Assembly: GCA_030268105.1 (NCBI GenBank)
Contig: BSDZ01000024.1
Location: 1,302,001 to 1,366,000, forward strand
DNA length: 64,000 nt
Source: Volvox africanus
Lineage: Eukaryota > Chlorophyta > Chlorophyceae > Chlamydomonadales > Volvocaceae
Direction: 5' to 3'
Shown: piece by piece, positions 1 through 12,600 of the stretch
Position numbering within the stretch: position 1 is the stretch's first letter
How the letters are laid out: every line of letters starts with the position of its first letter
Position numbers and translations under genes: made by a program
Notes under the pieces: generated by a model
The model's database searches: none
Told to the model about the DNA's origin: nothing
The model's input: the letters and a program-made list of their open reading frames with translations, nothing else

Positions 1-552
1 GTGGGGTGGGCGGGTGACCCGGGGGCGTAAGGAGGGCCAGGGAGCGGCGGAATGAAGTACGAATAGAATGGAATGGACCCGAAACCGGTATTCAGGCCAG
101 GCTCGTCGGTCAAAGGGAAGGAAGATAAGATGTAGTTTTTTTGTAAGTGTTTTATGTATTGTAATCACAGCGAGGTGGCGCAGAAAACATAAACATAAAT
201 GTGTGTATATATATATGTATATATAGTATAGGATGTACGTGTGTATAGTATAGTATAGGATATGACTAAGACAACAAGCCAAAAGGTAGAAACCGAGTCC
301 TCTCCGCTTGCAAAATAACAATTACAGGTACTAAGGAACTTGTGAGACGGAATAGTGTAGCATAGATCTAAAAACGAGATGAAATGTGCGACGTACGACG
401 AAGATTGGCGTACGGGACGGTATGACAATGTTACCTTATCAACAACAATTTTATGCTATTATATAAGTCTCCCCATACATCACAATAGATATTAGAGGAT
501 TATGCAATATTATTATCTAGTTTCAGCTGACAAGTACGACGATAGCCCGTAC

Positions 553-3453
553 CCCAGAACTTGGTCCTCGTGACGGGGTCGTAACAAGCGGAGCAGTTTG
601 TGACGTCCCGGTCGGCCCCGAAGGTCTCGTTGCCCGACACCCCGTGTATGAAGATGGGAAAGCGCGCGGGGGCCCCTTTGAATCCCTAAGTCACAATCGC
701 CACCGCCGCCGTGAAAGGCGTTAAAGCAGGTACAGACGCCACCATCAGAGCCACCGCCGTCGTAGCCGTCGGCACCGCGACAAGCCGCCGCCGTCACCGC
801 CAGCACCGCGCCGTCGCCGCCAGCGCCAGCGCCATAAGCGCGAGACAAGGGAGGAGTTGCAGCCATGGCATGGACGGATACGCCCCGATCAGGGCACCTC
901 GATCTCAACACAGCCCGCTGCGGAAATCCCGGACCCATCTCCACGCCTGCCCTGGGTTCGGGTCGAGGCTTTGGAGTCCAGGGGAGCTCCCACCCTAATG
1001 ACCCATGATAATTGTAACATAGAGCATAGAACATGTTTTTTAAAGCGGCACATAGGTACAGTGAACTGAGTTGCGTTTCTTCTTAAATGTCGTACAAACA
1101 CACCTGTACGAGCTCGTACGGCCCCGCCAACGATAGATTGTGTGATTGGATGGTTCGAATTGCGAAATCTCGATTCTTCGGATCCGCCAGTAAGTCATGG
1201 TTAAGAGCAGCCTCATTGCCTGTTATCACAGTTAGTTTTTTTGTTTGTTAGTTGCCAGTCATATTTTCAAGAGTTCGACTCATTATCGTGTGACAATTAC
1301 TCCCTCCCTAGCCCAGCCTGTCGCTTTCATTTCCATTTTTCACTCGTACGCCGTACTCCTATTCTCCTCGCAAATGTGCTCTGGGGACCTTGTTTGCTCG
1401 GGTCCTGTTTGCCGTATTTCCTCTAACAACCCCCCTGGTTCATAGATATCTTACAAAAAAACCTTAAAATACCTATTTTTTATTTTTCTACACACACTGA
1501 GGTATGACATTACAGTAGTTGAATACATTCCACCATAATGACACGATTAACGCAACCTCCAAAACAAATCCTCTAATCCTCCAATTCTTTGCCACATCAT
1601 CATGAACGTTTCACATCATCACAGGAGCTCCTGAGGAACGGCCCGCAGCAGCAACAGCAACACTGACCTGCCAGTGGCTCAATCGCCTTCACCACCCCCA
1701 GCGGAGCCAGCTGCATGTTGGCGATACTGCCAGCCGCCGTGAGCGACAGCAGCTCAGTTGCCAGGGAGGCGAAGGTAGCGTTGAGGGTAGGGAAGTACGG
1801 ATAACGAGTCACGAAAGACTGCATCACCTACATTGCCGTACCAAAAAACACATAAGCACGTGGGGTTTTAGGGTTCTCGGGTTTAGGGTTTATTGCGTTT
1901 ACATGCGCGCAACGCATGTAAACGCACACCCCGGGCCCAATGTTTGTTCAGTCCTTGGACATATACTTATAGATTTATAAGCTTGCAAATTCATGTTCAT
2001 GCTCATATTTATACCAATTAGGCATATTTATTATTCACATAAATTTAAAAAATATACATACTATACTTATATTAAGATGAATATTTATTTGTGTAGATGT
2101 GTTTGTGTTATGTATTACCGCCGATTATTTAATGCGCGCTCCCATCAGTAACGCACGTTTGCCTAGGGGGATGCCGGAAAGTAAAAGCACACAGACACAC
2201 TGAGGTCCGAGATCTGGGAACACAGTCATGCTCGTCCCACCGTACCGTACGGCACCATGGTTCCAAACTCGCAGCACTCGGCCTGGTCCCACTGTCACTC
2301 CTCACCCATCTCAACATGGGTTGCGGTGAACACATCCGGTATGCCGTACAACTTAATCCTGAGGTACGATTACAGCTGCAAATTTTCCAGCCCCTAACCC
2401 GACCTGTACCCGTACCCCTCATCCATTACATCTTGTTTCAGAGACTCAAAATCGTCCCCTGTCTAATTCATGAAAGTTGTTGCATGTTATTGCTGAATGA
2501 AAATAATTCTCCTCTTGGTGCCGTACAATCCTTTCGCCTGAATCGCGATCTGGGTCATGTTTGGTTTCAGTGCCCCGGTTGTGAGCTCCTGATAGTATCA
2601 AATCTATTAAGGGACTTCTTCCGCCCACTTACCAGCTTTGCAGTTTCCGTTGCCATCGCTATCGGTGCAGCTGTTGTCATCAAACCCCAGTCCCGCGGAC
2701 TTTAACTTCACAGCATAGGTCAGGAAACAAACCCAAGACACACAGACGAACCTTGACTGGCAGGTAGCATGCGCGAAGCTCTGAAGCAATTGTCTGTGCT
2801 TTGTCAGCAGCGCGGTTCTGCGCTTCGCTCAACCGCTGACGCCTTTCCTGTGCCGATGCCGCAAAGACGCCCCACAAGCCCAGTCCCATGCAAAGAAGAA
2901 GCAGAAAAATTGGCACAATGACGACTTTTTTGTCCCTCCGCACCGCGAGTAAGAGAGCCTGGGGATGGGTGTTTGGAATACCATCAACAAGGCAAGGTTT
3001 TGCCAGGTTAATGGAAGACATACAGCATAGTTAAAAGTGAATTCAAGCATATGAACATACCTTTCTCTTTACGTTGCCCTTTCGCTTCTTGTCGGTCACA
3101 TCTGGACATTGTCCTACCCTTGCTGCACCAAAGCCACCCCGCAACCTTATCCGTCTAGCGATGTGTGAAAATGGATGGTGAGAGTCATGATATGCAGCAA
3201 CGCTATTTTTCTCCACCACGCTCCTCAGTTTTCCGGCATCCAACGTCTCGCTTGCGCCAAGAGGTTCGGGTTGAGCATCAGCCACAGTAATACACGCTGC
3301 TTGCTCGATATTTGCTATCTCTTCCTCGTCACGATGAATTATGAACAAAGGCGCCGACTGGTGCGCCTCTCCATCGCAGAGCCCGCAGCCTGATGCCCCA
3401 TTCGGCACATCAATAGCTACGTGACCATTCAGTATGTCTGTACCTTCAGCCAT
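553..3453 (-). CDS. CHASE-domain membrane receptor-like protein, 5' part (gene runs off the left edge)
   Basis: Five exons join in phase on the minus strand: 3453-3061, 2958-2752, 1827-1668, 1219-1104 and 685-553 (336 residues so far, ending in phase 1). Exon 1 encodes a hydrophilic 131-residue N-terminus starting MAEGTDILNG. Exon 2 encodes a basic RRDKK followed by a transmembrane segment (VVIVPIFLLLLCMGLGLWG) and then an extracellular helix. Exons 3-5 carry CHASE-domain hallmarks: a PYFPTLN helix region, MQLAPLGVVKAIEPLAGNE, HDLL followed by a charged helix, SLAGPYELVQ, PIFIHG and a C-(2)-CYDP...TKFWG end. CHASE is an extracellular ligand-binding domain found in histidine kinases and nucleotide cyclases of plants, protists and bacteria. 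The effector domain lies beyond the left end and is not visible, so cyclase versus kinase cannot be decided. Every join uses GT-AG with matching phase, which makes the model strong despite manual placement. No further exon could be placed between 1 and 540. Confidence 0.82.
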
Positions 3454-4060
3454 TGCCGAATCTCTCGACCTTACGTCGTAAGCATGACGCTTTCCTTAAC
3501 TACCAAGGTCTTAGCAAATCTATACTAGATATATAAAATTGTGAATTGTGTTAGAAAGGATACCAGGTAACCCGAAAACCAGTGTGTGTGTGTATGACTT
3601 AAGAGGGAACAACGGCAACGGCAACTCTCGTCCAACAGTGAAGGTCTGTGGGAAATTAGGAGACCTGGTGATATGATCAGCTGAAAGACTATTGCATTCT
3701 GATATCATACATTTATTTCCTATCCCGTGAGGGGCTGACAGCGGTGCACTATGCCTGTTAAAGGGTTTATTATACGTCTGGAAGTGCACAAGATTATCGG
3801 ATCTCCAATTGAGATTGTTGCAAAAAATTTGAGTCACAATCACAATCCGTGGCGACCTCACAATTGGAAGGGCTCTCGCTTCCATTTGTGATGCTTTTTT
3901 ATATGAAGTTCCACTTAATGACCAATCCTGCAAGAATGCGCCTCGTATAGTACACCAGATGCAGCATAATGTTTTTGGAGAACCTCCCGGGATGTTAATA
4001 ACACGCAAGCTCCATCAGGCCAGGATGCTCCGCTAGGGCATATCCCCGGTCTACACATCT
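3454..4060. other. Divergent intergenic region between the CHASE and NYN genes
   Basis: About 600 bases separate the CHASE start codon (minus strand, 3453) from the first plausible plus-strand coding sequence. The two genes are transcribed away from each other, so both promoters are expected here, but I see no convincing TATA box or other named element. The 162-codon minus-strand open frame at 3520-4008 has no family features and looks like chance. Confidence 0.4.
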
Positions 4061-4271
4061 TTGCAAGACATCTTAAGGAAAACTATCTCAACCGCAGGAA
4101 CAAGCCCTTCACCTGTGTCACGGCATCACTTCTTCACCATACCGTCAAGGAGGCCACATTTAATGCATCGACCCCCCTGCCTGCGGCCATGGAAGCAATC
4201 CTGGCCAAGGGTCGCTCGCCGCGTTCCTAGGGACGTGCCGTCATTCACCATCGCCCCCCAATTCAGATCTC

Positions 4272-5734
4272 ATGGTGACCCAGATCAACCCAAGGGCCCC
4301 CCTGGAGCTCCAGGTATCCACAACGCCGGTAACGCCACAGCCGCCACCGCCGGCGCAACATCCCGACTGGCGTCCCTTCAGCCTCCAGGGTCTGGTGCAG
4401 CGCTCCAAAACCTTCTCTGTAACCGCCGTACTGCTATCTTTTGGGTAAGTGCGTGACTTGGACTGCCGTAGGTCTGCGTGTGACACAGATTGACTCATGG
4501 TACTGCCGTACCTTATACACTCTTGATGTTTTTCGATGTTCGGCTATGTGGATTTGTCCCTCCAGGATCTGGATAACGTGAACTTTTTTTCGCCATCCTA
4601 TTCGGCGCCCCTCCAAGTACGGCGGTTGCGGGTAAGCCGCATCTTTCACGGATTCCCCGCCATCGTCGCCAGCTCTCCGAAACCATCTGTTTCCCGTTCG
4701 TGAAGGCCCTGGTGGATGAGGCCGGGGCGCAGCTAGTGGTTTGCCGAGCGTACGGCAATACGGACACAGTACGACGGCTAACAGGTAGGATAGTCAGGGG
4801 GGGAGAGGAAGAAAGGAAGTTTAGAATTGGAATGCGAGGGCATATCGGGGCGGCAACGATATGGTTAAATGGGAATCTGATTTGTTGCGTTTGGATTTGG
4901 AATCGAGATGCGCCAACTTTGGTCAGGTTACTTTACATTTGTGATTGCTATTGGTGCTGGGGGAGTGGGGGTGGGGGTGGTTGCATCCACACCTCACCAG
5001 CAGCGGCCCCCTCCACCTAACCCATCCTGCTGGGTGGCGGAGCCGGCCCTGCCTGCCTCTCCCTGCCCTGCTAGGAGCCCTCATGTTTGTGTACATTCCT
5101 GTTCTTGTGTATGTCGTAATGGCCCCCCCCCCTTCATTACTAAACGGCCTCCTTTCCTTTCCGTGTGGACTCATGCTCTCCATTTTTCGGTTGTCCATTT
5201 CGGTTGACCGTTGGCAATGGCCGTTGAAAACGGCCCATTCGCAAGCAAGGCATTCTGCCGTTGCTTGAGCGGTCCGGGCTGATGTCTGTGGCAGCAGTGG
5301 CGGTACGACGCGACGCGGCAGACCTTAGGCTAGTGAACGACGCCATGGAGTTCACCGCCGCAACGGCGACTACACTGACCCATGGGTTGGAACCGGCGGT
5401 GTTGTGCGTCTCCCAGGATACCGGTACGAATTGAGGTTATGCCGTACATGAGTCCCCTTTGAAACCCACCTTAACGAATAGGGCCCTTCTGTGTTCTTTC
5501 CCTCCATAGCCTTTACTATTCCCCGATACTTCTCTATGAAGCCATATAAGACACGATTCGAGACCGTACGGCAATTTTTGGTATGTACGTTTTGATATGC
5601 TCCTACCCACAGTCCTTGCACCTATTTCCCTTAATCCCTATTTGCATTTCTAAGACTTTGCGGAGCCTCTGAGATACCTGTCAGAGAGAGGCGTGCGCAC
5701 AGTGGCGGTTAGCCCCCATGATCCCAGGAGGCGG
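4272..5734 (+). CDS. NYN-domain (PIN-like, MARF1/LabA superfamily) putative RNase; incomplete or frame-disrupted model
   Basis: Exons read: about 4272-4418 (or to 4444), 4566-4631, 4673-4784, 5250-5423 and 5655-5734. The three acidic clusters of NYN nucleases appear in order: DLDNVN in the second, NDAM within RRDAADLRLVNDAMEF in the fourth, and SQDTDF spanning the last junction, followed by strand-turn-strand RGVRTVAVSP. Between them LVDEAGAQLVVCRAYGN matches the second beta-strand. NYN proteins are metal-dependent RNases that act in RNA processing; plant relatives are often organellar, but no targeting signal is resolved here. Two weak points exist. The likely first beta-strand (FSVTAVLLSF, 4411-4442) is out of phase with DLDNVN unless the donor at 4419 is used. 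Also the 4632-4672 'intron' is only 41 nt, so a frameshift or indel there is equally possible. The last three joins are phase-consistent. The 3' end after 5734 is unresolved; a small exon at 5887-5924 is possible. Confidence 0.65.
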
Positions 5735-6560
5735 GTACGGAAGGGGGAAGTCCAGGGAGGGTCATGAGCGGTGTCATGAGGGAGGAGGCCTCGGCAGGGT
5801 GGTAATAGGGGACATGCATGTACCTCATGGAGCCTGGTTGAGCACTGTGGGCTGTGATCTCCCGTATATCGTTAATATGCTTGCAGACGCATGCTGCTAT
5901 GGAGCCAGGCACCTATTTCAGAAGGTACGACACATACGTCGTATACTATTTGTCGTATACAGTTGTCATACGAGCAACGTCGTACACGTCGTTGGCAACG
6001 TTCGGCTCGGGATACGAAAGCAAGGTTGGAGCTTGCGAATAATCGACATGCATGTAATCTGTTTCTCCTAAACACAAGGATTGACTGAGTCATACTACAC
6101 ATGTGTGCGCTATTACATACGAAGTCTTACTTTTCCTTTTATTAATCTTTTTGCTCCATTATTATTCTACAGACATTCATCGCCATTTTTTTGGTTCTCA
6201 TTCTGAATCTGAGTCGTCATCATGTATACGACAAAACTTTCGGAATGAACTTCCTCCTCAAGCCCTGCACCTTTGCGGCTGGATCCCAAATTTACACTAT
6301 AACTCATTTGAATTACACATTGACAGCCGAAGCCGAAGCCGAAGCCTAAAGGAAGACCTCCGCACCACCAATCTATCCTTGTCGGGCTTCTCCTGTTGCG
6401 CTTCCATTGGTTCCCTTCTTGCCTGTTCAGGCTACCCCTTCCCAACGCCTGCTGGGCCGCTTTAAAATGGGATCCGGTTGTCACACCGGTTACTGACTTA
6501 GAGGCGTTTTGGCTGGGCGAGGTCATTGGATCGATTCCTCCGCAAAGCAGTTTTGATTCA

Positions 6561-6741
6561 GGAAAAGGTGCGGGGCTTAATGTGCCGGTGAAGGCTGCTG
6601 CAGCCCCAACGAGAGGGGCGGCGGCGGCGGCGGCAGGTTTGCAACGGAGGAGGTTGTCGGAGACGGCGATGGTGACAGTCGCGGCGGCGGGAGTAGCAGC
6701 GAGAGCGACACCGGCAAGGGCACCGCCGTCGTTGTCATCAT

Positions 6742-6772
<31 letters not shown>

Positions 6773-7121
6773 GGCGGCGGCGGCGGCGGCGGCGGGGCCG
6801 ATGGCGGCGATGGCAGCAGCGGTGACAGAAGAACAAGCTGTTGAAGGTGAAATTGGATCAACAACCCCGGCCGCGAAGGCGGCGGGGCCTTCAGCGGAGG
6901 CCAAGATGATGGACGTCAATGCAACCAGCGGTGGCGAGGACAAGGCAGTGTTGTGTGACGATTCGTACGGCAATGAACGCGTTGGGGTGGGCGGTTCCTG
7001 TGGCGGTGGCGCCGGCGCTGTTGCAGTCACGGGTATGGCTGCTGCCGTACATCCTGGTTTGGTGGCTTCCTGCCCAGGGGAGCCCACCTGGCTGTGGCTT
7101 AATCCCCGGTTCTACATGTGA
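6561..7121 (+). CDS. Ala-rich open stretch, possible terminal exon of the NYN gene
   Basis: An open frame follows a plausible acceptor near 6560 and encodes a protein dominated by Ala, with a 14-Ala run and a short Ser run, ending at TGA 7121. The opposite strand is open over the same stretch (6167-7087) and also reads Ala/Pro-rich, because the DNA is a GCC/GGC repeat. Strand and coding status therefore cannot be settled from composition. No domain is recognisable. If real, it would be a low-complexity C-terminal tail of the NYN gene, in line with algal proteins that carry long Ala linkers. Confidence 0.25.
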
Positions 7122-7500
7122 TGGTGTACGCAGCATGTCGTGAGGCCGTACGATGGAACGAACAAATCTCGGGTATGCCGTACCCATTTTATGCATTCTT
7201 TATCAACTTCTTGAAGGCATCGATAACGTGTTATTTTTTATTGTTGTAATTCCGAAGTGCGCTTGCGTTGCCTTTATTCCTGCCTGTTGGCGAAAAATAG
7301 TACTGATGTTCTCCCTCTCTGTGTGCGGCACTGGGGGTGCAGGTGAAGGACTCGTGGTGATAATGGAAAGCAGAAAGGCTGAGAGGTAATGGCGTGCTGA
7401 AGCCGCGCCGTGCGGTACATGCGGTTAAAGCTGTTGACGTAACCAACTGAGTTTCTTCACGCAACTAAGAAAACTGTAATTGACATCGCTGATGTGATGA

Positions 7501-7650
7501 TGCACCGTACGACACCGTACATCATCGATGGATATATATATATAGGGAATAATAGGGAAATAAGCATATATATATATCCATCGATGATGTACGGTGTCGT
7601 ACGGTGCATATATATATATATGCTTATTTCCCTATTATTCCCTATATGTT
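7501..7650. repeat. Two interleaved inverted repeats (order A-B-A'-B')
   Basis: Arm A (7501-7540) is a perfect reverse complement of A' (about 7568-7608). Arm B (about 7540-7576) is the reverse complement of B' (about 7611-7647) with at most minor differences. B lies inside the A hairpin loop and B' lies outside it, so the two hairpins overlap and compete or form a pseudoknot. All joints run through short TA repeats. Confidence 0.85.
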
Positions 7651-8160
7651 TATATATATAAGCTATGCCCCTGACTGGGCTGATTAAGAGCTAATCAGTA
7701 AGCCTGATGATGTCAAATTAAGCCTGATTAGGTCAGATTGGCCTGTCAAACAGAATTGGCCCAACCAGTAGCTGGCAGGGTGTAAACAGATAGAGGAGCT
7801 AGTGCGCTCAGATAGAGGAAAGCAAACCGGAGACATCTTGAGGGCTCAAATTAGCCTTTTGGGACATCAAATCCTCAAATGGGGGAGTTGAGGCGGGAAT
7901 CCGACCCGTACATGAATGGCGGCAAAGTGCACTGTGCTATGGGTTATGAACTTTTGTAGCTTTATTAACTTGCTGTGCACTGTTGGGAATGAGCTGCTGG
8001 CAATGAGGCGAGCGAGGGGGACGAGGTTATTCAGCTGCGATGGGCCTTATACTGCTGTGGAGCAAACGGCTACTCATGACCGCGCGAGAACGGGCGAGCG
8101 CCACTGAGGGCGGTGAACACGACCAATAACAGACAGAAGGACAAAATCCAAAACCCGTAC

Positions 8161-8229
8161 AGCAACTCCCAAGCGGCAACTCCCAAACAGCAACTCCCAA
8201 ATAGCAACTCCCAAATAGCAACTCGCAAG
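8161..8229. repeat. 14-bp tandem repeat, about five copies
   Basis: The unit AGCAACTCCCAAAT recurs with a 14-base period and single-base variation in each copy. Confidence 0.85.
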
Positions 8230-9418
8230 GCAAGCAAGGCACATTAACAAGGCTTGCCTTGGCAATACCACTTGAAGCACCAGCATTGAAAGCAGGCGAA
8301 GAAATGGGAACCAGCGAGCCAGCAAATCGTCTGTTCAACCCTAGAGAACAAAACTCAAACACACAGATGGATGTGACACGTCTGGCGCCGTGAGCGCCAC
8401 CTTGCTTGGGTTCATCCGTCTCGGCCGAGTCTGCATGAACCTGATGGGTTGGGTGGATGGGGAAGAAAATGCAATGCGAGCAACAAATGAAAGTCCTGAA
8501 AATGAAGGCAGAATGCGGAACTGTAGAGCTGTCATTGATTATCTAGGGCAAGCTGTAAGGCTGCCGTACACAATCCAGCTTGTTAGAGGCGGTCGTCGCA
8601 CGCAGGCTACCGCTACATCTAAGCTAAAAAATCTGAACAGGGCTCCGAATCCAAGAAAGGAAAGGACATGGGAAAAATGAAAACTTTTAAAAACTAAAAA
8701 AGCTTAATTAGGCTCCGATGTTTCGCAACCTTATAGCTATCTGTGCATTTGATGGCGGACGGGAATTTCTTTGTTTTGGGTCGACATGGTGCCTTTCCGC
8801 CTCCTTTGCCGTCCCCGTTACCGTCTCCGTTGCCGTTGTTGTCAGGTTGTTAGGGTTATTGCCGTTGCCAACTCAACAGCAATGTCAGCAGCTTTCGTGT
8901 AAACTAGTATAAAAGAGGATTGGGTCAGGCCTGGCTCCATGCGCTATTGCACCCTGTATTACAGGGGCGCGAGGTGCCATAACTGACACTAACACCCGGG
9001 ATCTCGAAGATCACACTAAGGTATGGGTTTCAAAGGATGCGCAAATGAATTGAATTCCGTCTGCCCTATGGTGGATGCCTGGGCTGGTGCTGCCCTAAGC
9101 GTCGGGGTTACGACCCGCTACTGTAGTACAGATCAATGAGCGGCAGTGCCGGGAAAAACAAGAACCCCATCGGACGTTCCTGCAGGGCGGGAAGGATTGT
9201 GTGTCAAGGTAGGGGGGAACTCCCACCCCAGCATCATGCGCTATTGCACCCAGCGTTGTATTCGGCATCCTTAGCAATCATGAAGCCATCCTGTGACGAC
9301 CCGCATGGACCGAGATCCATTTCACACGGGGCGGTGGATTATGGCGCTGATGCTGACGCTTAAGCCCACTGACGCTACGGCTTTGGCGGGAAAGCGACAA
9401 CAGTTTGCATTCAGCTGC

Positions 9419-9447
9419 ATCAGATCAGATCAGATCAGATCAGATCA
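9419..9447. repeat. CAGAT pentanucleotide repeat
   Basis: About five uninterrupted copies of CAGAT are seen directly. Confidence 0.9.
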
Positions 9448-9539
9448 TCCATAGCCAGGGAATCGGAAATGACGCCATTTGCCCATCTAGATCGGAAAAT
9501 GCTGGAAATCATCGTCAGACCGCGACTGATTCTGCCACT

Positions 9540-9690
9540 CAGAGCTTTGAGCATGCTGATGGTGATGAGATGCTGATGAGACGCTGCTGATGCTGATGCT
9601 GATGAGATGCTGCTGATGGTGATGGTGATGGTGATGGTGATGCTGATGAGCAGCAGCAGCAGCAGCAACAGCGGCAGCAGCCGCGGCAGC
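9540..9690. repeat. Trinucleotide low-complexity block (GATG/CTG, then CAG)
   Basis: GATGCTGAT and GATGGT repeats run into a CAG/CGG block. The minus-strand translation is His and Ala runs, which is expected from the repeat itself, so I do not call a gene. Confidence 0.8.
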
Positions 9691-12600
9691 AGCTTGAAAG
9701 CAAATTGGGGGCTCCGAACCACAATGGCCTCGGAAGATTGTAACCCTGCGCACTATCGCGGCGCTGCTGCCGATCAATCGTAGATCATCAGATGGAGATT
9801 CCGTATACGACGGTTGCCCACCCGTCGGTTGCAAAGCTTGCTCTCTATTGCTAAGGTGCTGGCGGCAAAGGCAGCTCGCGCAACGGCGCAACGCAGAAGG
9901 GTTGGCGGACTCGATTAATGCCGTTGAAGATCTGATCGATGTACCTACCTTTCATGCAAAAGATGAAGTGTGGGACCGCATGACTGTTGCAGATGCTTTT
10001 AGTTCGTGGACATACAGCTACCGACAAGTGTGAAGATATGCTGCAGCAGGGAGGCTTGAGCTAAGAAGCACGGTGGTCTTTCATTTGGAAGTTTTTTTAT
10101 CTGTTAATCTTATGCCTAGTTTGGGATCAAGTAAAAGACAAGTTCCACGCCAAAAAAGGATGCGACGCGAAACTAAGCGAACGGTGGGCGCGTCGGGGCA
10201 CATGGAGAGCTGCATCACATCTAAATTTCTTTTAACCTCGACATTGTTAAAATTAAAGTAGATTTTTTATTGATTAATTATGAACAGTATGTTTTATTTG
10301 TCGAATCGCTTGAAAATGCAAACTGCCGCCCTCGGTATCGTGACTAAAACGCCGCATAGACTCCCGATATCGGATGCTCCGTAGCCATCAGTGTCCGGGA
10401 AACAAAAGATATCTTGTAATATTTTCAATATGAAAGTATGTGGATATCTACATTGGTGAAATTAAGCTGGAACGGGCGAAGCTGTGGCCGGATCGTGAAG
10501 GATGCTCTCCTACGTACGTCCCTGTACATCAGAGCATGGTCATTACGCCACCGGGGTATGTCCCTCATCCAACCCGCAATAAAAGTCCACGCCAGAAGGC
10601 TGAGGCGTCGCTGACGGGCGCCGATGGGCTGGCAGCATATGTGCACGTCCCAGCTGTCACGAAAGGTCTCAGGAAACGTGCTTACGCGCGCACAGTTTTA
10701 GGGTTTAGGCTGGCGTCATGAGAGCTACACTCCACCTGATCAACGCGCCGCAATGGACTGAAAATGACCCTTCATGATTACATAATAACTTCCCATCGGT
10801 GTATGCTCTCAGCGATAACCCGCTCCCAGCAGCTTTTTGAGATCCGCCCTCTTTTCGACACCTGTTGGTGACAAAGTGTTGAATGTGTGAGTCATATCGT
10901 TCCGGTACCCCCCGCCTGCGTATGTGTATTTGGCCGTACGGCGGTCTACGTCGCCCTTAGGTTAACATAAAAATTATTGCAAATCAGAAATCCAGATAAT
11001 AGAAAAATAGCAAAATTGAAAAATAAAAATACAAGGAAGTCAGAACAATTAAAAGCTTAACCAAATCGTTCGATGGATCAGGTCGTATTACACGCGCAGC
11101 CAAGCGGATGTTCTCAACCCGCATGACGAAAAACAGGCTTACCATACCATACGTTTTTATAAATGGCGAGCCCTCTCATGCCGCGACGTACAGCCTGTCG
11201 GGCACACGCAAGGCGCCGTCGTCCGGAAGAAAACTAGGTGCCCCGTAGCGACTGGATATGCCAACCTCCCGTATGACTGACGTACCGAACCAAACTACCT
11301 CAACTTCTTCAGCTAACCCGAAACGAGCGAACCAAAGCTCTGAACGAATTAAATAAGAATGTCTGACCCTTCATTACAGGCATCTGAAGTTAAATAAGGA
11401 TTCATTATTTATTTAATTTTCAAGTTAATAATTTTCGGAAATCCGGCAAAGTCCTGCGTTTTCCAAGGAGTCTGTAGGGTACACGCGTTAGCCTGCAATC
11501 GCTGCATCCACATTCTGCCGAGCTATTGGCTAATGTTTAGCCATTGCCCAAGGTATAAAAGCAATAAAATCAATCTAGATTATCAATCAATCTGGCATCC
11601 CATGGTCACGCTGTCCAAACACGCTGTCCAAACACGCTGTCCTCGTTCTCGGCAAGACATTACAGTTTCAAAAATAAAGGCGGCTCTTCTGGGACAAACT
11701 CATTTCACGATCTGGACGTGCATCGCAAAGCACCGCATTACCCTTACCTCCTCGCCGAAGTAAAGGTTCCGACGCACTCACCCATCGTTCCGTACCGGGT
11801 CTAAGCTGCAGAGAGCAGAGAGCAGACTCGTACGAATGCTGCAACCTCAGGCTGCCATATCTGAATTGGAGGGCGGAGAGGAAAGGGTCTCAGATGGAGT
11901 TAAGCACCTGGGATACCCTGAAGACCTGCTGTACCCTGTATGTGTGTAACCTGCTGCCTATCAGCTAGGGTCCACAAAGTCTCAAACCAGCGAACTCAGA
12001 TTGATTAAAAGGGATGTAACTTTATTTTTTTGATATTATGAAGTGGTGTTGTTTGACGGTTATAAAAATATTATTAAAATTGCACGGACTGCTGTACAGC
12101 TGCTGTTCTTTGCCATTTATGTTAGAACCTTTCCATATCTAGCAAGCTCATTCTGCGCTATACCGCTTGATGTACAATTCTCTCATTATACATGTGTATG
12201 TACATACTTGCAAAGTTATGCGCTTTTGTGCTTGATCGAAGAAGTAGGCCACTGAGAGCATTTGGGAGCGACCAACATAGAGCAAATCTGCATTTTTTCG
12301 CTAATGCATGTCCTAAAGCTATATACTGCACATAGGCTATGTACATTGGGCGGGGGGGTGGGTACAGGGGCGACGCCCCACGACGCCACTAACCATAGGG
12401 ACTACTGCCCGCACATCCCGCTGTGCCTGCCGCCAACCTTCTCGCCGAAAGATGCATGTTTGCGCCCCTCTTTGACGCGGGTGCCCAACTTCATGTAACC
12501 GAGTACACGGGGGACAATGCCCACCGGCAGTCCCCTCCAGCCGCTGAAGCGCCGCAAACACCTCCACCCGCCCAAACTTCTGCGCCAGATAGACAGACAG

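Noticed and set aside
3520..4008. 162-codon minus-strand frame upstream of the CHASE gene
   Set aside because: No domain, no signal sequence, AT-rich random-looking composition, and it lies in the expected promoter region.
9487..9891. 134-codon minus-strand frame with His and Ala runs
   Set aside because: The runs come from the underlying trinucleotide repeat; no flanking splice sites or domain support.
10719..10738. Near match to the protease start codon region (ATGAGAGCTACACTCCACCT)
   Set aside because: Similarity is limited to about 20 bases and does not continue; probably chance.
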